Assembly (NCBI RefSeq): GCF_018919485.1
Contig: NZ_JAHLMU010000001.1
Coordinates: 704,907 to 767,700 of the forward strand
Source: Psychrobacter sp. TAE2020
GTDB taxonomy: Bacteria; Pseudomonadota; Gammaproteobacteria; Pseudomonadales; Moraxellaceae
Length of the DNA: 62,794 bases
Direction of reading: 5' to 3'
Numbering within the stretch: the stretch's first letter is position 1; each line of letters begins with the position of its first letter. Made by a program: the position numbers and the translations under genes. Positions 19,358 through 28,645 of the stretch are shown piece after piece. The notes beneath the pieces are model-generated. The model was not told the DNA's origin. It saw only the letters and a program-made list of their open reading frames with translations, and made no database searches.

Positions 19358-20023
19358 ATGACGACCTCTACTCCTTCACCTTTATTATCAGATAGCTTGT
19401 CTGCGCTTGGTCTGACTGCCAAAACTTTGTTTTTTTCGTTGAACTTTGACTTCTCTCCTCCTAAACCTGAAGGTAAAGATAAAATGAAACGTTTTAGGCA
19501 AAACCAAGGGGCGTTAGATCTTGATATTGCTTGTGTGCTCTATGATGATAAGTGCACTATTAAAGATCTAGTATGGTTTAAACAGTTGCGTGATGAGGCT
19601 GAGTCGGTACGTCACCAAGGCGATAGTCTCAACGGTAAAGATCGCGGTCAGCAAGCGCTGTATCATTCTCCATTAGACCAAGAACAAATTCGTCTTTATT
19701 TGGATAAAATACCAGCTAATATCACTAATATTGCCATGATTGCTAACTCCTATTATGGGCAAGCCTTCAAAAGGGTTCATGCTGGCGAAATCCATTTGAG
19801 CGATGATGAAGGCAACCGTGCTTTTGAAGTTAATTTAAAACAGCTGCCTGGGGACTGTCATACTTTATGGGTAGCCAGTTTACGCCGTGAAGTAGATGAT
19901 TGGCATTTAACCTTACAAAATCTGCCGCTACCAGCTAAAAATCTTTCTGACGCCGCACAAGAAGTGGCTCATGAGCTCGCGCGTGCCTTACCCGTGCAGC
20001 TATCACCACTATCAGTTAGCTAA
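19358..20023 (+). CDS. TerD-domain protein (stress/tellurite-resistance family)
   Basis: Single TerD domain, 221 aa, cytosolic. The core LDLDIACVLYDD, the later IPANITNIAMIANSYYGQAF and the AFEVNLKQLPGDCHTLWVASLRR stretch follow the TerD pattern. The calcium-binding loops look partly degraded: the usual GDNxTGxGxGDDE is here GDSLNGKDRGQQA. No terZABCE genes are nearby, so this is a stand-alone member and a tellurite phenotype should not be assumed. AAGGAAT precedes the ATG. The gene ends at a strong bidirectional terminator and follows the WYL regulator by 113 bases. Confidence 0.8.
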   Translation: MTTSTPSPLLSDSLSALGLTAKTLFFSLNFDFSPPKPEGKDKMKRFRQNQGALDLDIACVLYDDKCTIKDLVWFKQLRDEAESVRHQGDSLNGKDRGQQALYHSPLDQEQIRLYLDKIPANITNIAMIANSYYGQAFKRVHAGEIHLSDDEGNRAFEVNLKQLPGDCHTLWVASLRREVDDWHLTLQNLPLPAKNLSDAAQEVAHELARALPVQLSPLSVS

Positions 20024-20091
20024 TAATTTTTAGCTGTCCATTAATTAACTGTTAACTAGTTAGGCTATAGCGTTGATTGACTATAAAAAGC

Positions 20092-20131
20092 AAAAGGGCT
20101 AGTTTCTATTGATTAGAAGCTAGCCCTTTTA
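20092..20131. terminator. bidirectional rho-independent terminator
   Basis: AAAAGGGCTAG and CTAGCCCTTTT form the outer part of a roughly 16-bp stem (inner TTTCT/AGAAG with a small loop), with A's on the left and T's on the right. It serves the TerD gene (plus) and the K+ channel gene (minus). Confidence 0.9.
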
Positions 20132-20194
20132 TTATATCTTCTACCATTAGCTACTTATCATTAGCTATTAACGGCTATTTGCTGATGAGAGGCC

Positions 20195-21175
20195 TTAGTC
20201 TAAGCCCTCGCCACAGTGAGGACAGAAATTCTTTTTACGCACTTCTTTTTCGCGTTGCTCAAGTGCTTGTTCACGTAGTACTTGCAGCACAATTGCCTGC
20301 GCTTGTTCTTTATCTAATCCTAAATCACGACGTATCTTATCAATCATAGTCTGATTCTGTACTAAGTCAAAATCACCATCTACTAAAAACTCACGAAACT
20401 GTTGCTCAATCTCATCGCGACGTTGCTCCAGCTCATTGGCGAGACCAGTAGCTAAAATACCTGCTGGTAATGCCGCTAAGCCTACCCCCAAAATAGTAAT
20501 CACAGCACCTAAAAACTTACCCGCATTAGTGATTGGTGTCACATCGCCATAGCCTACTGTAGTCAAAGTTACCACCGCCCACCACATAGCTTTAGGTATC
20601 GATTCAAATTCTTCAGGCTGAGCATGATTCTCCACTAAATAAATACCACTAGAAGCAGTGACTATCATAATGAGGAGTATAAAAATAACTGCTTGGAAAG
20701 ACCCCTTCTCTTTGCTAATGACCACCAATAAAATGCGCATCGAAGCAAAGTAACGAGTAAGCTTAAGAATACGGAACAGGCGTAGTATGCGTAAAAACCT
20801 TAAATCGATACTGACAAAGAAGTTTAAGAATGCTGGTGCAATAGCGATTAGATCGATTAAAGCTGATGGGCTCTTTAACCATTGCCAACGTTGGCGCCAA
20901 GTGGTGTTATTAGGTTTAGCTTCAGCAACGCTCCATAACCGCAATAGATATTCAATGGAGAAAACCACGATAGAAAAGCGCTCAAACCAAGTGAAATACT
21001 GTTGGTAAGGGTAATACCATTGATCGACTGACTCAGCAATGACTGCCGCTACATTAGTCATAATTAATAAAATCAAAAAGTAGTCAACACAACGACTAAA
21101 CAAAGTGTCATGTTCATCATTTTGCAAAATATTATAAACAAAATGCCGCGAACGCTTTATAGCTTGGAATAACAT
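20195..21175 (-). CDS. voltage-gated potassium channel family protein
   Basis: Six-transmembrane, one-pore tetrameric cation channel in the inner membrane. The selectivity filter TTVGYGDVTP (near residue 207) marks K+ selectivity. The S4 segment LRFLRILRLFRILKLTR has Arg/Lys at nearly every third residue, so voltage sensing is likely. The soluble C-terminal tail (about 245-326) is a charged coiled-coil-like helix and ends in FCPHCGEGLD, a CxxC half zinc-ribbon. 326 aa fits KvAP/Kch-like channels. The ORF has an AGGG site. The upstream gene on the same strand also encodes a zinc-ribbon membrane protein. Confidence 0.92.
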   Translation of the reverse strand: MLFQAIKRSRHFVYNILQNDEHDTLFSRCVDYFLILLIMTNVAAVIAESVDQWYYPYQQYFTWFERFSIVVFSIEYLLRLWSVAEAKPNNTTWRQRWQWLKSPSALIDLIAIAPAFLNFFVSIDLRFLRILRLFRILKLTRYFASMRILLVVISKEKGSFQAVIFILLIMIVTASSGIYLVENHAQPEEFESIPKAMWWAVVTLTTVGYGDVTPITNAGKFLGAVITILGVGLAALPAGILATGLANELEQRRDEIEQQFREFLVDGDFDLVQNQTMIDKIRRDLGLDKEQAQAIVLQVLREQALEQREKEVRKKNFCPHCGEGLD

Positions 21176-21361
21176 GCTGACCCTAAGTTAGGTTTTAATC
21201 ATAATACCAAGATGAATTTGATTAGCAACTCTCAATGCTACTTAATGTACTGTTGTATTGATAATTAGTAGACAGTAATTGAGTAAAATTGCGCCTGAAC
21301 TAGAATATCCAATACGCCCTAACCTAGTTATTTTGATTATTGGTACTAATCACTTTCTCAA

Positions 21362-21589
21362 TTATACAAAATTTGCGTAGTAAATATAGGTCAGTATCAA
21401 TAACAGTATTGCAATGCTAGCCAAGCCTATACCTATAAACTGCTGTTCTTTATAGGAGCTGCTGCTCAAATTATTAGTAGGTATTAAAGACAAGCCACAA
21501 TCAGGACAACAATTATCGTCCTCAGACATTATTAGCATTAAGCGGGCGTTATTGCAGCGTAAAGGGGAGTTACTGCAGTATCCAGTCAT
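21362..21589 (-). CDS. small zinc-ribbon membrane protein
   Basis: 75-aa protein of unknown function. The N-terminal half has Cys5, Cys12 and a CCPDCG pair, arranged as a zinc-ribbon. Residues about 50-72 form one hydrophobic transmembrane helix ending at the C-terminus, so it is a tail-anchored membrane protein. AAAGGG before the ATG supports translation. It lies 186 bases upstream of the K+ channel gene on the same strand; co-transcription is possible. I do not recognise a named family. Confidence 0.6.
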   Translation of the reverse strand: MTGYCSNSPLRCNNARLMLIMSEDDNCCPDCGLSLIPTNNLSSSSYKEQQFIGIGLASIAILLLILTYIYYANFV

Positions 21590-21953
21590 ATTACTTACCC
21601 TTTGTTTATTGGTTTCCTGAACCGTTATGCAGTCAAGAGCGGTTACAAATTTAGAAACATTGATTTAGCTAAAGTATTTTACAGTATTTATGAAGTTAGA
21701 AAAATTATGGTTTTAGATTATATAAGCAGTTACCTATAAAAATAATCTTTAAAGAATTGTTTAGGGCTTGTTTGTTATCCATAGCTTTATTTATGGCTTG
21801 TTCTTAAATCATTACTATTTGTAGGGATTTAATGTATAATAGTAATTATGAGCTACTAGTTGTCTTTTTATAGTAACTCTATCTCTCAGTAACCGATGTC
21901 ATCCCTCATCCATAATTACTGAAAATCATTTATCTTGTTAAGGATTTAATCCG
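21590..21953. other. intergenic region upstream of ompW, with a repeat-like motif
   Basis: 364 bases between the divergent zinc-ribbon gene and ompW. It holds a TATAAT at 21835 and, at 21761, TTAGGGCTTGTTTG, one copy of the dispersed TTAGGGC motif described in the findings. No further gene is seen. Confidence 0.5.
21812..21840 (+). promoter_or_regulatory. possible ompW promoter
   Basis: A perfect TATAAT at 21835-21840 with TTACTA (3 of 6 matches to TTGACA) 17 bases upstream. It would give a 5' leader of about 105 bases. Confidence 0.4.
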
Positions 21954-22586
21954 ATGAAACTACAATCCCTAGTTTTAGCCGCTGCCACTGCACTTACTAT
22001 GACTACTGCCTTTGCTGTACCTGCTGGTACTTGGTCAGTGGCGGCTGGTGCCCACTATGTTGACCCTAAAAATGATAACGGCACTGTCAATGCCGGTGGC
22101 ACTGATTATGCGGTTGATGTTGACGGTGATGTACGTCCAACGATTAGTGGTGAGTACTTTATCGCTAATAACGTTGGTATCGAACTATTAGCAGCGATTC
22201 CTTTTCATCATGACTTTACCTTAACCGATAATCTGGGTAATCAACTCACTGGTAAAACTCAACACTTACCACCTACTTTATCATTACAGTATCATTTCGA
22301 TGGCTATAATATGCCTATGAACCTAAAACCATTTGTTGGTGTTGGGGTTAACTACACTACTTTCTTTAAAGAAAGAGTTTCTACTGGTGGTGACTTAGAT
22401 CTTGACGATAGCGTCGGTGTAGCGGGTCATATCGGTGTTGATATCCCATTTGCTGCTACTGAAGCTTTCCGTATCGATGCCCGTTATATGGACATAAAAA
22501 CTGATGCTACTTTAAATGGTAATGATATTGGCCAAATTGATATCAGCCCTTGGGTCTATGGCGTTGCTTTTGTAAAACAGTTCTAA
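21954..22586 (+). CDS. ompW: outer membrane protein OmpW family
   Basis: Eight-stranded outer-membrane beta-barrel with a hydrophobic channel. A signal peptide (residues 1-22, cleavage after TAFA) precedes the barrel. The segments GIELLAAIPFHHDF and HLPPTLSLQYHF are the OmpW signatures, and the protein ends in Phe as expected for BAM recognition. 210 aa is the normal size. AAGGA lies before the ATG and a strong hairpin terminator follows. It is monocistronic. Known OmpW proteins respond to osmotic, iron or redox stress, but no operator is visible here. Confidence 0.93.
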   Translation: MKLQSLVLAAATALTMTTAFAVPAGTWSVAAGAHYVDPKNDNGTVNAGGTDYAVDVDGDVRPTISGEYFIANNVGIELLAAIPFHHDFTLTDNLGNQLTGKTQHLPPTLSLQYHFDGYNMPMNLKPFVGVGVNYTTFFKERVSTGGDLDLDDSVGVAGHIGVDIPFAATEAFRIDARYMDIKTDATLNGNDIGQIDISPWVYGVAFVKQF

Positions 22587-22630
22587 TACGGTCTAATATA
22601 GTGATCTAATTACTAACAATCGCAGTAAAA

Positions 22631-22660
22631 GAAGCCAGCATAATAGCTGGCTTCTTTGTG
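22631..22660 (+). terminator. terminator after ompW
   Basis: Perfect 9-bp stem GAAGCCAGC/GCTGGCTTC with an ATAATA loop, 45 bases after the ompW stop, followed by TTTGTG. Confidence 0.8.
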
Positions 22661-22705
22661 TCTACTATCAAGGACCGTTAACGCTAAACGGATAAAACCA
22701 ACACC

Positions 22706-22732
22706 AAAAAAAAGACCATCCGTAGACAGTCT
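22706..22732 (-). terminator. terminator of the aceE-aceF operon
   Basis: On the minus strand an 8-bp stem (AGACTGTC with GATGGTCT, two G-U pairs) closes a TACG tetraloop and is followed by eight T's. It lies 42 bases past the aceF stop. Confidence 0.8.
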
Positions 22733-22773
22733 CTTAATAAAATATTTTGTTTAGTTAAACAAAGCTAGCCGCT

Positions 22774-24528
22774 CTATAGCAAGATACGACGTGGATCAGC
22801 CAGCAGACTCGCCACATAACGAGTAAACACTGCAGCATCAGCACCATTAATGACTCGATGATCATATGATAAAGATAGCGGCAACATCAAACGTGGCTCA
22901 AAGGCTTGCTTACTAGCGTTCCAATGCGGCAGCATAGTCGCCTCTGAAGCGCCTAAGATACCCACTTGCGGCCAATTCACTAGAGGAGTAAAGGCCGTAC
23001 CCCCTAAGATACCTTGGCTTGAGATAGTGAAACTAGCACCTTGTAGATCTTTAGTACTTAGTTTCTTATCGCGAGCTTTTACAGCCAGCTCACCAATCTC
23101 AATAGCGATCTGCTTGATACCTTTGTCTTGAGCATTCTTAATAACCGGTACGATTAGACCATCATCTGTAGCTACCGCAATCCCCATATGCACGCTCTTA
23201 CGCAAAATAACTTGGGTATTGTCATCACTTAAATGACTGTTAAAGCGTGGATGCTGAGTTAAAGCATAAGCCGTGGCTTTGACAATAAAAGCCAAAATAG
23301 TCAGGCCAATACCTTGCGCTTTCATACCACCTTTAAGCTCACCACGTAGTTTTTCCGTCTCGGTGATATCTGAGAGATCAAACTGGGTAACTTGTGGCAG
23401 ATAGGTATTGTAATTAAGCTGCGGTATCGAAACTTTCTGAAGACGGGTAAGGTCTTGAGTTTCAGTCTCGCCCCAAATCTCAGCATTGCTCATATCTGGC
23501 AATGTAGGCAAGCTTGCCCGCGCTGCGCTACCAGTAACAGCGCTTGCAGCGGCTGGCTTAGCAGTCAGACTATTTTTGACATACGCAAACAAGTCTTCTT
23601 TCAAGATACGGTCATTGAGCGCACTGCCACTAACTTGAGTGACATCTACCCCTAATTGACGAGCAAGCTTACGTACCGCAGGACCTGCATATACTGCCGC
23701 TGACTTAACATTTACCTGAGCTTCTGTTAATTTACTAGCCGTGGTATTGTTAGGCGCGATATTGACCACAGGAGCAGGTTTAACAGCGGCCTGCTTTGGT
23801 TCCCCTGTGGTTTGCGCTACCGGCGTGGCAGCCTGTTTAGAAGTTGTAGCTTCTTTAGCCTTAGGGGCTTCAGCTTGCTCATTGCTAGCGCCAGCTGCGC
23901 TACTAACGATAACGATAAAGTCTTGACCATTAGCTACCATGTCACCAGCTTTTACCAATATCTTCTCAACTCTACCGGCTACTGGCGCAGGTACTTCAAC
24001 TGAGGCTTTATCAGACTCAATCAACAAGATTGACTGATCAGCAGTGACCATATCACCTTCGTTGACCATAATCTCAGACACTTCTGCCTCATCAACACCT
24101 AAATCTGGTAGCGCATAAGTAGTCGCCGTCGCTTCTTCAGCTGCGGACTCTGAAGTGCTAGGCTTAGTAGCCGCACTAGCATCATCCGTTTTTTCGTTAG
24201 CAGCAGAGGTATCAGTATCAGCTTTATTGGTTGCCGCTTCTTTAGGCACTTGTTCAGCTTCTTCAGTACTTACCTGTTGGTCAGCATTGTCAGCATTGTC
24301 AGCTTCGCTATCAAGCTCAATAAGTACAGTGCCTTCAGTAACTTGATCGCCAATAGCAACATTGATCTTAGTGATTTTTCCAGCAGCTGAGCTTGGTACT
24401 TCGACCGATGCTTTATCAGACTCTAATAAGACGATATTATCGTCCTTTGCAATGACATCACCGACTTGCACCATAATCTCACTGACTTCGGCACTATCGA
24501 CACCCAAATCGGGGGCTTTAATTTCCAT
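22774..24528 (-). CDS. aceF: pyruvate dehydrogenase E2: dihydrolipoyllysine acetyltransferase
   Basis: Core subunit of pyruvate dehydrogenase that passes the acetyl group from lipoamide to CoA. There are two lipoyl domains (about 1-75 and 118-192), each with the lipoylated Lys in ESDKASVEVP, separated by Ala/Glu/Thr-rich linkers. The E1/E3-binding domain is at about 280-315 (AGPAVRKLARQLGVD). The catalytic domain ends with SYDHRVINGADAAVF (His557). The fifth residue of the HxxxD motif is Asn, as in Azotobacter and Pseudomonas E2p. AAGGAG precedes the ATG. It lies 36 bases after aceE; no lpd gene is present here. Confidence 0.95.
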   Translation of the reverse strand: MEIKAPDLGVDSAEVSEIMVQVGDVIAKDDNIVLLESDKASVEVPSSAAGKITKINVAIGDQVTEGTVLIELDSEADNADNADQQVSTEEAEQVPKEAATNKADTDTSAANEKTDDASAATKPSTSESAAEEATATTYALPDLGVDEAEVSEIMVNEGDMVTADQSILLIESDKASVEVPAPVAGRVEKILVKAGDMVANGQDFIVIVSSAAGASNEQAEAPKAKEATTSKQAATPVAQTTGEPKQAAVKPAPVVNIAPNNTTASKLTEAQVNVKSAAVYAGPAVRKLARQLGVDVTQVSGSALNDRILKEDLFAYVKNSLTAKPAAASAVTGSAARASLPTLPDMSNAEIWGETETQDLTRLQKVSIPQLNYNTYLPQVTQFDLSDITETEKLRGELKGGMKAQGIGLTILAFIVKATAYALTQHPRFNSHLSDDNTQVILRKSVHMGIAVATDDGLIVPVIKNAQDKGIKQIAIEIGELAVKARDKKLSTKDLQGASFTISSQGILGGTAFTPLVNWPQVGILGASEATMLPHWNASKQAFEPRLMLPLSLSYDHRVINGADAAVFTRYVASLLADPRRILL

Positions 24529-24564
24529 CCTATTTCTCCTTGTCTTATGTTCGTCTTATAGGTT

Positions 24565-27384
24565 TTATTCTTTGACGTCATCATCGTTTAATAGCTCGGC
24601 ATCGGCTTGATCTTCAGCACGGCCTTCACTAGAGATTTCGTCATCGTCTTCACTGACAAACTCAGGTACAGGAGTCGGATTCACATTATCAGCTGCTGGT
24701 GCTGGTGCATCTGGAGAATGGTCATAATAAGGCTGTTGCTGCCAAGCAGGTGGCTGATCTACATCAATACCCAAGCTTGAAATGGCATCTTTTACTAAGC
24801 GCATTTCCACTTCACCTTCGTCGGCCAAACGTTTAAGCGTGGCGACAACAATATGCGCCGCATCAACGTTGAAAAATCTACGTAGGTTTTCACGAGTATC
24901 AGAGCGACCATAGCCGTCAGTACCCAAAGTCGTATAAGGACGACTATCAGGTAACCATGCACGGATTTGTTCTGAATAGTTGCGCATATAATCAGTTGCT
25001 GCTACCACGATACCTTCATGTGGGGCTAACTGCTCAGTGATCCACGAAACTTTTTCTTCTTCCATAGGGTGCAGACGGTTGTAATCATCACAAGCCATAC
25101 CATCACGAGTCAGCTCGTTAAAGCTGGTCACACTCCAAACGTTGGCGGTGATATTGAACTCATCTTTTAATATCTGCGCCGCTTTTTGTACTTCACGTAA
25201 GATAACCCCAGAACCTAATAGCTGCACTTGTGTTGAGCCATTATCTTCTAACAGGTACATACCACGTTTGATACCTTCTTCAGCACCCTCTGGCATAGCA
25301 GGCTGATCGTAGTTTTCATTCATCAAGGTTAGGTAATAATAAACACGCTCGCCTTCACCATACATCCGGCGCAGGCCATCATGCATTACTACTGCTAGCT
25401 CATAACCAAAGCAAGGATCATAAGTCACACAGTTAGGCACGACGTTGAACAAGATTTGTGAATGACCATCTTGATGCTGTAAGCCTTCACCGTTCAAGGT
25501 AGTACGACCAGCGGTCGCGCCTAACAAGAAGCCTTGTGCTTGACAGTCGCCTGCCGCCCAAGCAAGATCCCCAACACGCTGGAAACCGAACATTGAGTAG
25601 TAGATATACATAGGGATCATAGGTAGGGCGTTCACAGAATAGCTGGTTGCTAAAGCAATCCAAGTACTCATCGCACCCGCTTCATTGATGCCTTCTTCTA
25701 ACATGTGACCGTCGATGGCTTCTTTATAACCCATCAAAGCTTCACTATCTTCTGGGGTATATTTTTGACCAACAGCAGAGTAAATACCCAATTGACGGAA
25801 CATACCTTCTAGACCAAAGGTGCGCGCTTCATCAGGGACGATAGGCACTACGCGATCTTGGATATCTTTATTTTTTAGCATCGCAGATAGCAGACGTACG
25901 AAGACCATAGTAGTCGACTGCTCTTTGCCTTTACTACCTTGCAATACCCGATCAAAGATAGACAAATCTGGAATATTCAATGGAATATGTCCACTACGGC
26001 GATTAGGTAGATGACCACCTAAGGCTTCTCGGCGACCTTTTAGATATTTCATTTCCGCTGAGTCTTCAGCAGGACGATAAAACGGTAGGGTCTCTAACTG
26101 CTCATCAGTAAACGGCAAATCGAAGCGATCACGGAAATACATTAAGGCTTCTTGATCAAGCTTCTTAACTTGATGAGATTTGTTAACTGCTTGAGTTTGA
26201 GTAGATAAACCATAGCCTTTAACTGTTTTAACTAAGATAACGGTTGGCTGTCCTTTAGTTTTCATAGCTTCACTAAAAGCGGCATAGACTTTCATCGGAT
26301 CATGACCACCACGATTTAAGCGTGAGATATCATCATCAGATAGCGCATCAGCCATCTCTTCTAACTCAGGATATTTACCAAAGAACTCTTTGCGAGTGAA
26401 CTCAGGGGTACGGGCTTCATACAGCTGATACTCACCATCGACCGCTTCTTCCATACGATGTTTCAATACACCAGTATGATCATTGGCCAGTAAGCTATCC
26501 CACTTACCGCCCCAAACGACTTTAATCACTCGCCAGCCTGCGCCACGGAATACGGACTCTAGCTCTTGGATGATCTTGCCATTACCACGTACTGGACCAT
26601 CTAGACGCTGCAAGTTACAGTTAACTACCCAAATAAGGTTATCCAGCTTTTCACGACCGGCCAGCGAGATGGCACCTAAGCTTTCTGGCTCATCAGTTTC
26701 GCCATCACCTAAGAAAGTCCAGATTTTACGACCTTCTTTTTCGAGTAAACCGCGGTTTTCCATATAGCGATGCACATGAGCATGATAGATCGACATGATC
26801 GGGCCTAGACCCATAGATACAGTCGGGAACTGCCAGTAATCAGGCATTAAGTACGGATGCGGATAGCTAGATAAGCCTTTACCACCTACTTCACGGCGGA
26901 AGTTATCCAGTTGCTCTTCAGTTAAGCGACCTTCTAAATAAGAACGAGCATAGATACCAGGTGCTGAATGACCTTGGTAATAGATCATATCGCCGCCAAA
27001 GTGATCACTGGCTGCACGGAAAAAGTGGTTAAAGCCGGTTTCATACAAAGTAGCACTAGAGGCGAATGTCGCTAAGTGACCCCCTAAATCGTCATCATTT
27101 TTATTGGCACGCATTACCATAGCTAGAGCATTGTAGCGAATCAAAGCGCGAATTTTACGCTCGATAGACAAGTCGCCTGGATACATTGGCTCATCTTCAA
27201 CAGCGATAGTATTGATGTAAGCGGTGTCCAAACGGTTAAACGGTAGATCTTCTTGCACCGCCATGTTGTATAACGCTTTTAGTAAGAATTGAGCACGATC
27301 TTTGTCAGCATGTTTAATCACGGACTCAAAAGCATCCAGCCATTCTTGAGTTTCGGTGCTGTCAGCATCCTTATAATAATTCAT
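24565..27384 (-). CDS. aceE: pyruvate dehydrogenase E1, homodimeric type
   Basis: Thiamine-diphosphate enzyme that decarboxylates pyruvate and acetylates the lipoyl domains of AceF. The GDGETDEPESLGAI segment is the ThDP/Mg motif and TTLNGEGLQHQDGHS is a signature of AceE. The start at 27384 follows AAAGGA by 9 bases and gives the usual DADSTETQEWLDAFESV beginning; the frame is open 40 codons further (to 27504), but that part is atypical. 939 aa is about 50 longer than E. coli AceE because of a proline-rich and then acidic tail (last 50 residues). It is the first gene of aceE-aceF. Confidence 0.95.
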   Translation of the reverse strand: MNYYKDADSTETQEWLDAFESVIKHADKDRAQFLLKALYNMAVQEDLPFNRLDTAYINTIAVEDEPMYPGDLSIERKIRALIRYNALAMVMRANKNDDDLGGHLATFASSATLYETGFNHFFRAASDHFGGDMIYYQGHSAPGIYARSYLEGRLTEEQLDNFRREVGGKGLSSYPHPYLMPDYWQFPTVSMGLGPIMSIYHAHVHRYMENRGLLEKEGRKIWTFLGDGETDEPESLGAISLAGREKLDNLIWVVNCNLQRLDGPVRGNGKIIQELESVFRGAGWRVIKVVWGGKWDSLLANDHTGVLKHRMEEAVDGEYQLYEARTPEFTRKEFFGKYPELEEMADALSDDDISRLNRGGHDPMKVYAAFSEAMKTKGQPTVILVKTVKGYGLSTQTQAVNKSHQVKKLDQEALMYFRDRFDLPFTDEQLETLPFYRPAEDSAEMKYLKGRREALGGHLPNRRSGHIPLNIPDLSIFDRVLQGSKGKEQSTTMVFVRLLSAMLKNKDIQDRVVPIVPDEARTFGLEGMFRQLGIYSAVGQKYTPEDSEALMGYKEAIDGHMLEEGINEAGAMSTWIALATSYSVNALPMIPMYIYYSMFGFQRVGDLAWAAGDCQAQGFLLGATAGRTTLNGEGLQHQDGHSQILFNVVPNCVTYDPCFGYELAVVMHDGLRRMYGEGERVYYYLTLMNENYDQPAMPEGAEEGIKRGMYLLEDNGSTQVQLLGSGVILREVQKAAQILKDEFNITANVWSVTSFNELTRDGMACDDYNRLHPMEEEKVSWITEQLAPHEGIVVAATDYMRNYSEQIRAWLPDSRPYTTLGTDGYGRSDTRENLRRFFNVDAAHIVVATLKRLADEGEVEMRLVKDAISSLGIDVDQPPAWQQQPYYDHSPDAPAPAADNVNPTPVPEFVSEDDDEISSEGRAEDQADAELLNDDDVKE

Positions 27385-27619
27385 CGGTAAATATCCTTTT
27401 AAATCAATCTTCCCTGCATCATAACAGGGTGTTATTGAATAGTATGATGAGACAATAGTTGGCTTAGCGACGTCCTTGCTACATTTAAGCAACCCATTGT
27501 CCAACGAAATAACAAATCACGCCATATGAGCGTGCTTGTTGTCAAAAGTGATAGGTCTAACTAGAGGTGACATAAGTAGCCATGCTGAGACAGCGATAAA
27601 AAAGCAGCTGTATTAACAT

Positions 27620-27654
27620 AACTATAAAGGCTAACTATAAAGGCTAACTATAAA
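27620..27654. repeat. 13-bp tandem repeat
   Basis: AACTATAAAGGCT occurs twice head to tail, followed by the partial copy AACTATAAA, in the aceE upstream region. Confidence 0.8.
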
Positions 27655-28378
27655 ACTAAATACTGTTATCTGCAATATAAGCGGGCTATATCTAAAGGGT
27701 TTAGAGCTAAGCTAATATCATTGGTGAGAACTGATGATCCGGTAAAGTAGAAGCTTGTCGGCGAATCCACAAAAATGCCAACTGTTATCACCAGTTAACA
27801 AAGTATTTATTTGGTTAGTTGACTATAACATATCGTGGGCAAACTCTAACTTTATATAGTGAAATCTAAAACTATAAAATATCGCAGCTCACTATTATAA
27901 ACTATCCTTACGTCATTAGTTATAGTTGCGAATAAATACTATTTTGATAAGTATTTATCAGATGAATAGTAGGTCTAGTCCGGCTTAGTCTAAGGCTATT
28001 TAGCAAGCTCTTGCCTGCTAACCACTAACCCTTCTTGCTAAGCGAAATTTCGTTTAAGCCAATCTCTTACAGACTAATACTCTGAGTCTACATGGCAGAC
28101 TTATTGCTCTGACAAGCTACCTATGGACTACCTGTATAACTTAACTAATTGATAATACTCGAGCTTAATATTATCAGGCACCGACACTGATCATTACTCT
28201 ATTGTCTACCGTTTTTTATACCTCAGAGCCTCAACTAAATTTTCACCTATCGCCCACCCTTTTACCTTCAAAACAATTCTAGCTACCGCCTGTCTACTTT
28301 ATAGTGACTTTATGTTTATCTTTTGTAAAAATGATCTTTAAGAATCAATAAATTTCTGTCAATGCCATCATTTATGCC

Positions 28379-28544
28379 TAGGGCGCATTGAACCTTCGAC
28401 CATAGCACTGACAGAGACTGTTTTTTAGGCGATTGAAACTTAAAAGTATATAGCCAATGCCTTTTTCTTACTGTCGATTGTCACGATAACTAAAATAATT
28501 TTAGCTATCAGCAGTGTTTAGTTATGAAGGTTCAAAACGCCCTA
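28379..28544. repeat. inverted-repeat element with TAGGGC ends
   Basis: The left arm TAGGGCGCATTGAACCTTC (28379-28397) and right arm GAAGGTTCAAAACGCCCTA (28526-28544) are inverted copies with 2 mismatches in 19, separated by 128 bases of non-coding sequence. This looks like a miniature element lying just before the DUF11-like gene. No target-site duplication was established. Confidence 0.6.
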
Positions 28545-28645
28545 ACAGTGAGTTCAAAACTAATCTGTTTTTCAGTTTTAAACTCACTAGCAGCTACTAT
28601 AAAGTTAGTATTATCTCAATAGAATGATCTCATAGGAAATATCGG

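Larger units (their letters stand above)
27385..28645. other. 1.26-kb intergenic region upstream of aceE and of the DUF11 locus
   Basis: The divergent spacer between aceE and the small DUF11-like gene is long and AT-rich. It holds a 13-bp tandem repeat (27620-27654) and an inverted pair of TAGGGC-type arms (28379-28544). No reading frame with a ribosome site or recognisable relic was found between 27660 and 28370. The aceE promoter must lie here but is not evident. Confidence 0.5.

Noticed and set aside
22774..24528. AceF with Asn in place of the catalytic Asp, as if inactive
   Set aside because: HRVING is the natural form in Azotobacter and Pseudomonas E2p, so it is not a defect.
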